64,000 nt of DNA from positions 62,001-126,000 of the forward strand of contig OZ345365.1 in NCBI GenBank assembly GCA_977006965.1, read 5' to 3'. The notes under the pieces were generated by a model. The model had not been told where the DNA came from and searched no databases. It saw only the letters and a list, made by a program, of their open reading frames with translations. The translations under genes and the position numbers were made by a program. Positions 54,914 through 64,000 of the stretch are shown here, piece after piece (positions within the stretch are counted from its first letter, which is position 1; each line of letters opens with the position of its first letter). This DNA comes from Phymatolithon calcareum (Eukaryota > Rhodophyta > Florideophyceae > Hapalidiales).

Positions 54914-55036
54914 GTAGTTACTAGGACGGTAACGTCAAAGGCCGCTGAGGTTACTAAATGGCTAGTGAGGTTACTAAATGGCTAGTAGCCATTTAGTAAC
55001 CTCAGCGGCCTTTGACGTTACCGCCCTGGTAACTAG
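54914..55036. repeat. Long palindrome, perfect 36-base arms
   Basis: 54,928-54,963 is the exact reverse complement of 54,987-55,022 with a 23-base loop, and imperfect pairing extends about 14 bases further on each side. The loop repeats the inner arm (GAGGTTACTAAATGGCTAGT). Upstream, 54,875-54,925 has several GTTAC(C/T)AA units. Strong cruciform potential. Confidence 0.9.
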
Positions 55037-55329
55037 TAGGGATGGCCACGTAGTGAATTTTGGTGGCCATGTAATGAATTTCCTCAAAACAAACATTTGC
55101 ATGAGGTTCCAAATTGGAACCTCTTCCAATACCGCACCTCCCCATACACGTATGATATGATACTCAAAATTGCAGCAGACCCGGCATCCCAACTTCCCGA
55201 CATTCCCGCACTTGCGCTCGCACCCCGGCCAACGAACAGAATGGACCACAATACTAATTGTAACGCTCGCGTCCCGCGTGCAGTCTTATCCGCGGCGATG
55301 CCGATGCCGCCAGCTTGACACGCGAAGCG

Positions 55330-56519
55330 GCCGCTGCGCGCTTCGCTCCGCCCTCGTAACCGCTGCTACAGCACGTTACTGCGTCGCACCGTATTTGCCA
55401 TCACCATCACCGCCTTCATCCTGTTCGCCCTTCGCGCCCATCTGCGCACGCGACGTCGTAGTCGCGTACGTCGTCCGGCGAGCGACGCGATGCGTCATTA
55501 ATCCCCCGTCTTCTGCGCGCCCTATGCGACCGGAGCACACGCAACATCTTCGCGGTGCATTTCGACCTGTCCCTAGGGGACGACAGTGTCTCACGCACGC
55601 TGTTGGAAGCTCGTTCGGAACTGACAAACGCGCGCTGGCGACGATCGCGCATATACGTTGTGCCGCGCGAGTTTAAAGCCTATCGCGGCATCGCACTCGC
55701 TTACAACTATCTCTTCGGTGCCGCACATCTATTAGCGTCCGGCGTTTGGTTCGGCTATTTCGTCAATCTCTCCTGCGCCGAATATCCCACCGCGCGACTG
55801 ACGTTCATCTGCTAGCTTCTTGGCGACCACTCCGTGCGCAAACATCGCCTCTTCTTCATTGAATGGACACGTGCGGATGAATAGAGTTGGACGAATGTTT
55901 GTCAATTCCGTGCTGGCGTCTGTGCGTGTGGAGCGTACCAAATGCGGAGGAAGATACTGCGACTGGGAGGAATGAGTCGCTCATATTGCGGAACTCAATG
56001 TTTCGTTATATAGGGTTCACGATGGCTAAGAGCTCTGGATGGTTCATTTGGCGTCGCGAGTTTGTGGAGATTCTCGTACTTTATGCGCGTGTGCGGCGGC
56101 TTTTGGCGGTGTTTTCATTCTCTGATGTGGCGGATGAGCATATTTATGCGAGTGTGGTTTGGAATGATCGCCATTTCAGAGAGCGTGCTTTGGCGACGAC
56201 TAGGCGCCGCATTTTCTTTGTCGCACCGCACGGAAGCTTTGTGCTCGACGATGATGGCGTGTCGCGGTAGAGACAGCACCATTTTCATGTGGATGATTTG
56301 GATGAGGAGAAGAAACCACTGTTTTGGGATGAGTTGTGGAATAAGCCTGCTTTTTTCGCTCGCAAGATACGTGATGAGGGAGAGATGACTCTGCGGATCG
56401 ATCGGGAAATGGTTGGTTTAGTTCGTGGGTATTTGAGCTCTGTTCCGATTTTAGAGGGGGAGGCGATTGAGGAGTACAAGAGAATAAATGCTTGCTTGTT
56501 CTTAAAGTGCACTATTTGA
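55330..56519 (+). pseudogene. GT14 (Core-2/I-branching) glycosyltransferase, copy G2
   Basis: Best-preserved copy. Anchor V-F-A-I-T-I-T-A-F-I-L-F is near 55,390. A continuous frame at 55,555-55,815 carries H-F-D-L-S…V-P-R-E-F…Y-R-G-I-A-L-A and F-V-N-L-S-C-A-E-Y-P. After a break, 55,887-56,270 carries I-G-F-T-M-A-K-S-S-G-W-F-I-W-R-R-E-F-V and D-E-H-I-Y-A-S-V-V-W-N. Then 56,280-56,519 carries H-F-H-V-D-D-L-D, F-F-A-R-K-I and D-R-E-M, the C-terminal signature block of the family (compare H-x-x-D-D-F-D…F-A-R-K-F…I-D-R-E). Branch enzymes are Golgi type II membrane proteins adding GlcNAc or xylose to glycans. Breaks near 55,480, 55,530, 55,830, 55,930 and 56,268. Confidence 0.75.
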
Positions 56520-56559
56520 TATTTCCCTACTCTGTGCAATCATTTCAAGCGATATCACC

Positions 56560-58160
56560 ACACGTCTCTTGGATGTGCGCTCTGCACCATCACGCACGGG
56601 GTAGTCATCCATATTTCGTGTCTAGTATCTTGTGCTCTCGCGAACGCCATATTCGCAAAAATTAGCTGAGGAAGTCGCCACCGAGCAAAGCCACCTAAAT
56701 TTAGAGACAAATGGCTTACATGGCATCTCTCGATGGCTCCACAATGTTTGAGGTGCACCGCAAACTTCTATCTTGTCCTATCAGAGCATTCCTGGCACTG
56801 TTGACTGAAGTAAACAGTGCAATAGTAACGTGCTTGCGCCTCTGTAGTGCGAATGCGGGGTGAAGGGATTGCACGGCACTTTAAAAAGCTCCCATCACCG
56901 TCACTGGCTAGTCTTGAAAGTTATAAGGCACAAATCGTATGATCTCGCGTTCCGGATTCGATTTGCCTACAAAAGGCCACCATTTCGTTTCTGGTGGAAG
57001 ATTTCGGCAAGACACCAACAAGTAAACCATAGCCCTCAACAACCACCTCCTACCTCCTGGAAAGCGAATCACAGAGCTCAACATGGACCTGATTGCCAAC
57101 CACTTCGAATCGCATATTGCATTCAACAAAACTACCACTGAGCGGACGGCACCCTTGATCACGATAATTTGTAAAAAGTGCAATGGCGTCCGCACTCGAC
57201 CTCGTCGTTCTCCTCGCAAGAGGCCGCGCGCAAGCGCAGCCATAGCATGTCGGAAGTTTGTGTTGGTAAACTAAAGTTTGGAAGTAAGTCTGGGTCACAT
57301 TATTTTCATCTCTACTTTGTCAAAGTGGTCACTGACGTTCATAAACCATGCATGCTTTTCATCTTGGATTATGAACCTTGTCAGTGTTACACACGGGGTT
57401 GCATTTTTTGCAAATTACGGTGATCGCGGGTTTCGTCAGCTGTTTGGTGGTTGTATTCGATACAGTTCGCATTCCGAAGTTGCTTTCGATCAATTTCATG
57501 TTGCGGTCCATTCCTCAGCTTGTTGGAAGTGGTTGTTGAGGGTTGTGGTGTTCCTCTTCAATTTTGAAAGAAAATTTTCTCTTTTTTAGACTAACCAAGT
57601 CCCTCTGCCACAAGATATTACGATTTATGCCTAAAAACTATCAAGCAAAAAGGACGGATGTGAGAGCCTTTGCAAGATGCCGTGAAATCATGTCATCCCA
57701 AATTCGCAATATACGTGCACCAGCACCTAATGTTGACATGTTTACTTCAATCACCAGCCCCGTGATAGGACCTGATCGGGCAGGCCAAAAGTTCGCGATG
57801 GTGTTGGGAATTGTTTGCGCAACGGTGAAATGTCATGAAACACATTTGGCTCCACATTTAGTAAATTCACTCAGCAGTGGTTTTCCTCCAATACCTCTTG
57901 CGATGAGACGGCATACTGGCATGAAATTTGGAAGCTGGTGTTGTTCTTGAGTGTGTTTGTGCTATTGTGCAGAGCAATGTGGCGATATGGCAGGAAGTGA
58001 GAGGACAAAACGGAGATGCACAATTACACTCTTTGCGTGACTGTGGGAGACCCTACGAATGTTGCGACCTGCGTGCTGGGTTTACGACGTTATACGCAGA
58101 GTGTTCCTACGCTTCCAGTATGGCGTTCCGGGGAATAATTTTGGCAATGTCTTGATTAGG
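56560..58160. repeat. Inverted-repeat pair of paralogous small genes, unit G2
   Basis: Left arm, minus: an intact ATG frame at 57,243-56,908 (111 codons) with a basic start, L-Q-I-I-V-I-K-G-A-V hydrophobic segment and L-P-P-E-T-K-W-W-P-F. Right arm, plus: frames 57,278-57,589, 57,543-57,950 and 57,928-58,155, with G-Q-K-F-A-M-V-L-G-I-V-C-A-T-V-K-C-H-E-T and a Cys-rich end (R-D-C-G-R-P-Y-E-C-C-D). The arms are diverged reverse complements, as in units G1 and G3. Confidence 0.5.
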
Positions 58161-58480
58161 ACGATTTATCGTATATTACCTAAATGCGAACGTGAAGAGG
58201 CTTGCCATTCGCTTGACCGAGATCGACTAACAAGCGGAAGCGTGACTTGCTTATGAAATGCTCTTTTGCTCTTCTGCGACATCGTACCAGCCGAGCGAGT
58301 CAGATGGAAATGTAGCTCTCTTCCATTGATCTCATTCTTAAGCTTTTTCACTGACATGTTTTTTCTGGCTGCATGCCGACTCGTGGTCCTGAGCTCCAGC
58401 TTCCATGCACTCTTTGGCAATCGGAATCACGCGCCGTGAAACATGAGCCTCCCCAAGTATCCATCAGCGCTTGCGTCGCG

Positions 58481-58874
58481 ATGCAGATAAAAAATATAGG
58501 AAATTACTTATATACTCACCAAGTTTGCCGTATTTACGATTATACTCAATTTGCATGGGTGCACTTACGATAGTTCGATTACAGCGGCCAGGGGCAGCTT
58601 TGTTCTGTGTGGGCCTAAAAACCTAAAAATTTTATTTCAAAATGGAAGACTTGTTGGGCCTCTGGGGTTCTAACGCTTCCTGCACAAACCTTTTTGTGCC
58701 TCGTGATTCCTCATCCTGGCCGGTCCCGAAAGTTTCATGTGATAAGCGGCTTATCTGCCCTGTTTTGAGGTAGTAGACTTCCCCTTTTCGTTTCGGCCGG
58801 CGGGTGACGTGGGATATGTCACCCGCCGGTTAAAAAGTGATCAAATTATTCCCCAACATGATGACGTTTCGGGC
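58481..58874. other. Spacer between G2 and G3
   Basis: No coding sequence is recognised. It holds the hairpin at 58,797-58,829, a smaller GATAAG…CTTATC stem at 58,741-58,755, and an A-rich segment near 58,615-58,640. Confidence 0.45.
58797..58829. repeat. Perfect GC-rich hairpin, 12-bp stem
   Basis: CCGGCGGGTGAC and GTCACCCGCCGG enclose a 9-base loop, followed by TTAAAAA. Terminator-like in shape, but terminator hairpins of this kind are not used by eukaryotic polymerase II. Confidence 0.75.
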
Positions 58875-59109
58875 CCCTGTCTCCACATATGTATGATATG
58901 GTACTCAGTGCTCAGAGGATGACATATCATAGATTTGCGTTTCCCACAGCCCCCCGTTGCAGTAGAATTGCAAGGAGAAAAATTTACAGTCCCGCCATCC
59001 AACTTCCCAATATTCCCGCACTTGCTCTCGCACCCCGGCCAACGAATAGAATGGCCCACAATACTAATTGCACCGCTACGCGCCCCGCACGCAGTCTTAT
59101 CCGCGGCGA

Positions 59110-60320
59110 TGCCGATGCCGCCAGCTTGACACGCGACGCCCTCGTAACCGCTGCCACAGAACGCTACTGAGCCGCACCGTATCTGCGATCGTCATCACCG
59201 CCTTCTTCCTGTTCGACCTTCGTGTCCATCTGCGGGCACGCGACGTCGTAGTCGCGTATTTCGTCAACGCAAGCGACGCGATGCGTCAGTGATCCCCCGT
59301 CTTCTCGCGCCGTATGCGACCGCAACACGCGCAACGTCTTCGCGGTGCATTTCGACCTGTCCGTAGAGGACGACATTGTCTCACGGACGCTGTCAGAAGC
59401 TCGTTCAGAACTGACAAACGCACGCTGTCGACGATCGCGCATATACGTTGTGCCGCGCGAGTTTGAAACCTATTGCGGCTTGGCATTCGCATACAACAAT
59501 CTCTTCGGTGCTGCGCATCTATTAGCGTCCGGCGTGTGATTCGGCTATTTCGTCAATCTCTCCTGCGCCGACTATCCCACTGCGCGACCGACGCTCATCC
59601 GCTAGCTTCTTGGCGACCACTCCGTGCACAAACATCGCCTCTCCTTCATTGAATGGACAAGTGCGGATGAACAGAGTTGGAAGAATGTTTGTCGATTCCG
59701 TGCTGGCGTCTGCGCGTGTGGAGCGTACCAAATGCGGAGGAAGATACTGCGACTGAGAGGAATGAGTCGCTCATGTTGCGCAACCCAATGTTTTGTTATA
59801 TAGGGTTCACGACGGCGAAGAGCTCTGGATGGTTCATTTGGCATCGCAAGTTTGTGGAGATTCTCGTACTTTATACGCGTGAGCGGCGGCTTTTGGAGGT
59901 GTTTTCATTCTCTGATGCGGCGGATGAGCATATTTATGCGAGTGTGGTGTGGAATTATCGCCATTTCTGAGAGAGTGCTATGGCGACGAATAGGTGCAGC
60001 ATGTTCTTTGTCGCGCCGCGCGCAAGCTTTGCGGTCGCCGATGATGAAGTATCACGGTTGAGACAACACCCTTTTTATGTGGATGAGGTGAGGAAACCAC
60101 TGTTTTTGGATGAGTTGTGTGAAAAGCCTGCTTTTTTCGCTCTCAAGATACGCCATGAGGGAGAGATGACTCGGCGGGATCGATCAGGAAATATTTGGTT
60201 TGGTGCGTACGTATTAGAGCTCTGTTCCGAGTTTGAAGGGGAAGGCGCTTGAGGAGTTCAAGACACAAGTTTACACTACGATAGTAAACACTGTCTTGTT
60301 CTTAAAGTGCACTGTTCGAT
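59110..60320 (+). pseudogene. GT14 (Core-2/I-branching) glycosyltransferase, copy G3
   Basis: The anchor and the first catalytic strand are in one frame here (V-S-A-I-V-I-T-A-F-F-L-F … R-A-R-D-V-V-V-A-Y-F-V-N-A-S-D-A, 59,150-59,290), matching the A-Y-x-x-x-x-x-x-D opening strand of Branch domains. Then 59,345-59,539 carries H-F-D-L-S-V-E-D-D and V-P-R-E-F-E-T-Y-C-G; 59,677-59,970 carries G-F-T-T-A-K-S-S-G-W-F-I and D-E-H-I-Y-A-S-V-V-W; 59,980-60,252 carries V-D-E-V…F-F-A-L-K-I. Several frame breaks, and the arginine of F-A-R-K is lost. Confidence 0.72.
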
Positions 60321-60359
60321 GTTTCCCTACTCTTTGCAATCATTTCGAGTGATATCACC

Positions 60360-61945
60360 ACACGTCTCTTGGTTATGACCACTGCACCATCACGCACGGG
60401 GTCGTCTTTCATATTTCGTGTCTAGTATCTTGTACTCTCGCCAACGCCATATTCGCAAAAATTAGCAGAGGAAGTCGCCATCGAGCAAAGCCACCTAAAT
60501 TTAGAGCCAAATCGCGTACATGGCTCCACAAGTTTCGAGGCGCATCGTAAACTTCTATCTTGTCCTATCAGAGCATTTGCGGGCACTGTTGACTGATGTA
60601 AACAGTGCAGTGGTAAAGCGCTTGCGCCTCTGTAGTGCGAATTTGATCTGAAGGGATTGCACGGCACATTGAAAAGGCTCTCACGATCGCCACTGGCTAG
60701 TCTTGAAAGTTATGAAGAACTAATCGAATGATATCGGGGTCCGTGGACTCGATTTTCCTACAGAAAGGCCACCATTTCGTTTCTGGTGGAAGATTTTCGC
60801 AAGACACCAACAAGTAAACCACAGCCCTGGACAGCCACTTCCTACCACTTAGAAGCCGAACCACAGAGCTCAACATGGACCTGATTGCCGACCACTTCAA
60901 ATCGCACACTGCATTCAACAAAACTGCCACCGAGTCGACGGCACCGTTTATCACGATAATTTGTAAAAAACCTAATCGCGTCCGCACTCGACCTCGTCGT
61001 TCTCCTCGAAAGAGGCCGCGCGCAAGCGCAGCCATAGCATGTCGGAAGTTTGTCTTGGTAAACTAAATTGTGGAAGTAAGTCTAGGTCATATTATTTTCA
61101 TCTCTACTTTGTCAAAGTGGTCACTGTCGTCCATAATCCATGCATGCTTTTCATCTTGGATTATGAACCTTGTCAGTGTTACACACGGGATTTCATTTTT
61201 TGCTAATTACGGTGATCGCGTTTGTCGTCACCTGTTTGGTGCTTGTATTCCATACGGTTCGCATTCCGAAATTGCATTCGATCAATTTCATGTTGTGGTC
61301 CATTGCCCAGCTTGTTGGATGTGGTTGTTGAGGGTTGTGGTGTTCCTCTTCAATTTTGAAAGAAGCAGTCTCTTTATTAGACAAACTAAGTCCCTCTGTC
61401 ACAAGATAATACGATGTATGCCTAAAAACTATCAAGCAAAAAGGACGGATGTGAGAGTCTTTGCAAGGTGCCGTGAAATCATGTCATCCCAAATTCGCAA
61501 TATATGTGCACCAGCACCTATTGTTGACATGTTTACTTCAATCACCAACCTCGTGATACGACCTGATCGGGCAGGCCAAAAGTTCGCGATGGTGTTGGGA
61601 ATTGTTTGCGCAACGGTGAAATGTCATGAAACACATTTGGCGCCACATTCATTAATTCACTCAGCAGTGGTTTTCCTCCAATACCTCTTGCGATGAAACG
61701 GCATACCTGGCATGAAATTTGGAAGCTGGTGTTGTGCTTGAGTGTGTTTGTGCTATTGTGCAGAGCAATGTGGCGATATGGCAGGAAGTGAGAGGACAAA
61801 ACGGAGATGCACAATTACACTCTTTGCGTGACTGCGGGAGACCCTACTAATGATGCGACCTGCGTGCTGGGTTTGCGATGGTATACGCAGAGTGTTCCTA
61901 GGCTTCCAGTACGGCGTTTCGGGGAATTATTTTGGCAAGTCTTGA
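60360..61945. repeat. Inverted-repeat pair of paralogous small genes, unit G3
   Basis: Left arm, minus: intact ATG frame 61,035-60,697 (112 codons) with L-Q-I-I-V-I-N-G-A-V-D-S-V hydrophobic segment. Right arm, plus: a frame open to 61,696 whose first ATG is at 61,163 (177 codons), containing the hydrophobic W-L-L-R-V-V-V-F-L-F and G-Q-K-F-A-M-V-L-G-I-V-C-A-T. This is the longest intact right-arm frame of the three units. Confidence 0.5.
61163..61696 (+). CDS. Putative right-arm protein of G3, 177 aa
   Basis: ATG-to-stop frame whose parts are conserved, with shifts, in G1 and G2. It has a hydrophobic segment (W-L-L-R-V-V-V-F-L-F-N-F), a Cys/His-containing middle (C-H-K-I-I-R-C-M-P-K) and the A-R-C-R-E-I-M-S-S-Q-I-R block. 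The competing frame encoding L-I-T-V-I-A-F-V-V-T-C-L-V in the first part aligns better with the left arm, so the true reading frame at the N-terminus is uncertain. Unknown function. Confidence 0.3.
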   Translation: MNLVSVTHGISFFANYGDRVCRHLFGACIPYGSHSEIAFDQFHVVVHCPACWMWLLRVVVFLFNFERSSLFIRQTKSLCHKIIRCMPKNYQAKRTDVRVFARCREIMSSQIRNICAPAPIVDMFTSITNLVIRPDRAGQKFAMVLGIVCATVKCHETHLAPHSLIHSAVVFLQYLLR

Positions 61946-62240
61946 TTAAAGACGATTTGTTTTATATTCCGTGAATGTAGACGTGACGAGGCTTGCCAAT
62001 CGCTTGAACGAGATCAACTAACAAGCCGGAGCATGACTTGCTTATGAAATGGTTTTTTGCTCTTTTGTCACATTGTACCCGCCGAGCAATTCAGATGGAA
62101 AGGTAGCTCTCTTTCATTGATCTCATTCTTAGGCTTTTTCACTGACGTTTATTCTTTGGCTGCATGCCGACTCGTGGTCTTGAGCTCCAGCTTCCATGCA
62201 CTCTCTGGCAATCGGAATCACGCGCTGTGCAATTTCGCCA

Positions 62241-62399
62241 AATTGCATTCCGTTCTGCTGTTGGCAGTGCATCCTGTCGTAGTGACCTGATGTTTGCACG
62301 ATGCCTTCATAGACCACATGAAGTTTTGCTTATCATAATCATCATGTTGAAAAACAAAGCGCACATGCCTCCTTCGCTACTTTTTATAGTGCCTTATGC
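62241..62399. other. Spacer between G3 and LINE-C copy C
   Basis: No feature recognised. Confidence 0.4.
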
Positions 62400-63660
62400 G
62401 CAGTGACTGTCATATGTACCAGTACATTCTGTGTGCCTTTGGCAAAACCACATTCATTCATTGTGCTTTTCCCGGGACTTGCAGAGCTTCGAGGGCCGAA
62501 GTGACATCCACTTTATATATCGTTAGCGAGCTGGATTTGTGGACTACTCCTAGGCCTGGTGTGCCGCCAAAGGTTGTTTCTGGCTTCGTTCTGACGCACT
62601 GTAGCAGTCCCTGGCCGACCGGGCGACGGCTTTCGTTTGCAACGACTAAAGAAAACAAGGACGGTCGTGTATGAGTTGCGTACACTGGGAGTATTCAAGG
62701 AAGGGCTAAATATCCAGAAGTGTATACAAATATACAAGGTGCTAGTACAGCCACAATGGGAGTACGCAATGCACTCAACGCCCTGGATAGATGACGTACA
62801 AAAGGCCGTCAAGGGAGTAGAACTAACATTCTTCAATCAAGTGTTCGGACCACAGGCCCGAGGAAGGACGGATAGGCTCCGTCTTCTGTGCCGAATCCAG
62901 ACTGCCCAACATCGACGAAAAATTTTGGACTTCAAAATGCTGAGATGACCAAGGCGAAAGAACGTATGTGTTTAAATGAAGCGCCTGAAAGCAGAAGCAA
63001 TCATGAATAACAGTACACAAGGAAAGAATCGTCGTGATGGAGACCAGGGAGCAGTTTGGTGAAGCTGTAATGCATATCCAAGCAAACCAATTATCGCGAA
63101 CACTTCGATCCAAATTTCTGGCAATGGAAGTAGACCGCCTTGAATCGAAACAGAAAGGATGATTTCATAAGACAAGACAAGAGAATTGCCAGCAATCCTC
63201 AAGTTCCCCAAGTTGAAGCACAGGCACCGTTCGCTGCATTATGCCTGTGGCAGATTCATACAAATGCGAACAACAAGTATGGCTGAAGAATTCGGAAGCA
63301 GAGCTAGAGAGCATATGGAGACCCTTGAACGCACGCTAGCAGGGTACGACCATGAAGGAGGAAAAAAGACTAGAAGCAGAAAAGGCGTTAGATGAGCACT
63401 TAATATTTAGCAAGACACTCATAGAACGCATGGTGAACGTATAAGACCAATATTGATTCACAGAAGGCAAGGCGAAATGCGATTGAGCCCAAGCCCAAAC
63501 AAACCCGTAGAGGACTGAGGTAAGATTCCCTTGGATCCTAAGCTTTCCCGTCTGCCCTTCTGGTGGGCGTATTGTGAGCTGCCCAAACGTAGGAAGCATC
63601 AAAGGACGCATTGCCCATATCTTCGGAAGTCTGTGAGGCTTTTAAATAAACTTGGATTAA
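62400..63660 (+). mobile_element. LINE-C copy C (5'-truncated)
   Basis: Longest LINE-C copy. Frame 62,637-62,948 carries the RT thumb: L-R-T-L-G-V-F-K-E-G-L, V-L-V-Q-P-Q-W-E-Y-A-M-H and F-F-N-Q-V-F-G-P-Q-A. Later segments are L-P-A-I-L-K-F-P-K-L-K-H near 63,190 and the C-terminal A-R-E-H-M-E-T-L. It ends with CTGTGAGGCTTTTAAATAAA and an A-run at about 63,660. The catalytic FADD box is not included. Frame breaks at about 62,948 and 63,160. LINE-C resembles LINE-B in its G/E-x-L-P-x-I-L tail motif and lacks RNase H. Confidence 0.82.
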
Positions 63661-64000
63661 AAAAACATACAACTGTCTTTCCTGAATTGCGCACTCAATT
63701 TACAATCCGGTGCCCACATTAGCCCATTGTCAGCGCTCTTGCCCACTCAATGTTCTCATTACATTACTTTTGTCTTCCAGCAATCCTTTAGCTTCTTCCT
63801 GAACCTGGAGGCATTCCCTGTTCCTTTGTTGTGTTGCATCTGACATAACAATGCACCTCTACGAGTATTTGTCTATTATTTTGCTTTATTAAATGTGAGT
63901 AAAAGCTGATGACGTAAGGACAGGAAGTGCGCGCGGGCCAAGAGCACTACTCCCTCACCTACTAAGTATCATAGACATGTTGAATCCGCACAGTGGGTGT
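63661..64000 (+). repeat. R1 copy at the right edge
   Basis: Continues the LINE-C tail exactly as at 2,771-3,105, with a few per cent differences, and runs off the window. Confidence 0.85.

Larger units (their letters stand above)
55141..58480 (+). repeat. G unit 2 (about 3.3 kb)
   Basis: Collinear with G1 (32,690-36,090) and G3 (58,875-62,240): leader ATGGACCACAATACTAAT region, GT14 pseudogene, inverted-repeat gene pair, and an end block GGCTGCATGCCGACTCGTGG…ATGAGCCTCCCC. The three copies differ by many substitutions and small indels. No terminal repeats or target duplications were recognised. Confidence 0.8.
58875..62240 (+). repeat. G unit 3 (about 3.4 kb)
   Basis: Collinear with G1 and G2; starts about 395 bases after G2 ends, so G2 and G3 form a direct tandem pair. 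The end block diverges after CGCGCTGTGCAATTTCG at about 62,230. Confidence 0.8.

Noticed and set aside
58797-58829. Hairpin as a bacterial-type transcription terminator
   Set aside because: The context is eukaryotic and no gene ends just upstream.
61070-61162. Extension of the G3 right-arm frame upstream to 61,070
   Set aside because: The frame there starts at GTG; in a eukaryote the first usable start is the ATG at 61,163.
1-64000. CRISPR arrays, rRNA or tRNA genes
   Set aside because: No regularly spaced identical repeats with unique spacers and no recognisable rRNA or tRNA core motifs were seen; the window is clearly eukaryotic.

Overview
The window looks like repeat-rich nuclear DNA of a eukaryote. 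It holds non-LTR (LINE), Copia and Gypsy retrotransposons, a hAT remnant, a TRRAP/Tra1-type pseudokinase pseudogene and an NB-ARC/WD40 pseudogene. Coding stretches are intron-poor and fairly GC-rich. I see no bacterial operon structure, rRNA, tRNA or CRISPR. An alga, perhaps a multicellular red alga, would fit, but the sequence alone does not prove it. Almost nothing here is an intact cellular gene. The clearest intact open frames are the gag and pol of a young Gypsy element and one coiled-coil protein of unknown function (44,909-45,508, minus).

Layout, left part. 1-2,625: 3' part of a LINE (LINE-A: RT, RNase H, CCHC knuckle) with a foreign-looking Tudor-like insert in RNase H. 2,626-3,200: tail of a second LINE family (LINE-C) and a dispersed repeat (R1) that recurs at the right edge of the window. 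3,579-7,112 (minus): NB-ARC/WD40 pseudogene, cut at its N-terminus by a third LINE family (LINE-B, 7,113-8,285). 8.3-13.2 kb: mostly unassignable, with a small-gene fragment (P0), a minus ORF with one stop and a hAT remnant. 13.2-14.5 kb: a LINE-B copy carrying a nested short element. 14.5-16.4 kb: Copia remains. 17.2-19.95 kb: TRRAP/Tra1 C-terminal pseudogene with a short poly-C-tailed retroelement dropped into it. 20-27 kb: LINE-C copies, R1, palindromes and a possible MITE.

Layout, right part. From 27 to 62 kb the window is a graveyard of small multicopy gene families, mostly predicted secreted or membrane products, each copy carrying its own frameshifts. S family (basic, coiled-coil, signal peptide) has three copies. 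P family (signal-peptide fragment) has further copies. G units (about 3.4 kb) occur three times; each has a GT14 (Core-2/I-branching, xylosyltransferase-like) gene followed by a pair of paralogous, divergently arranged reading frames forming a large inverted repeat. B units occur twice and encode a secreted protein of about seven 36-39-residue repeats ending in a V-G-N-V signature. The 7-kb Gypsy element (36,309-43,308) sits in the middle, in the target-site duplication of an older SINE-like element.

The glycosyltransferase and the putative secreted and membrane families suggest old cell-surface or wall loci that expanded locally and then decayed while retroelements accumulated. That functional link is inference; the repeats, frames, target-site duplications and motifs are read directly from the sequence.
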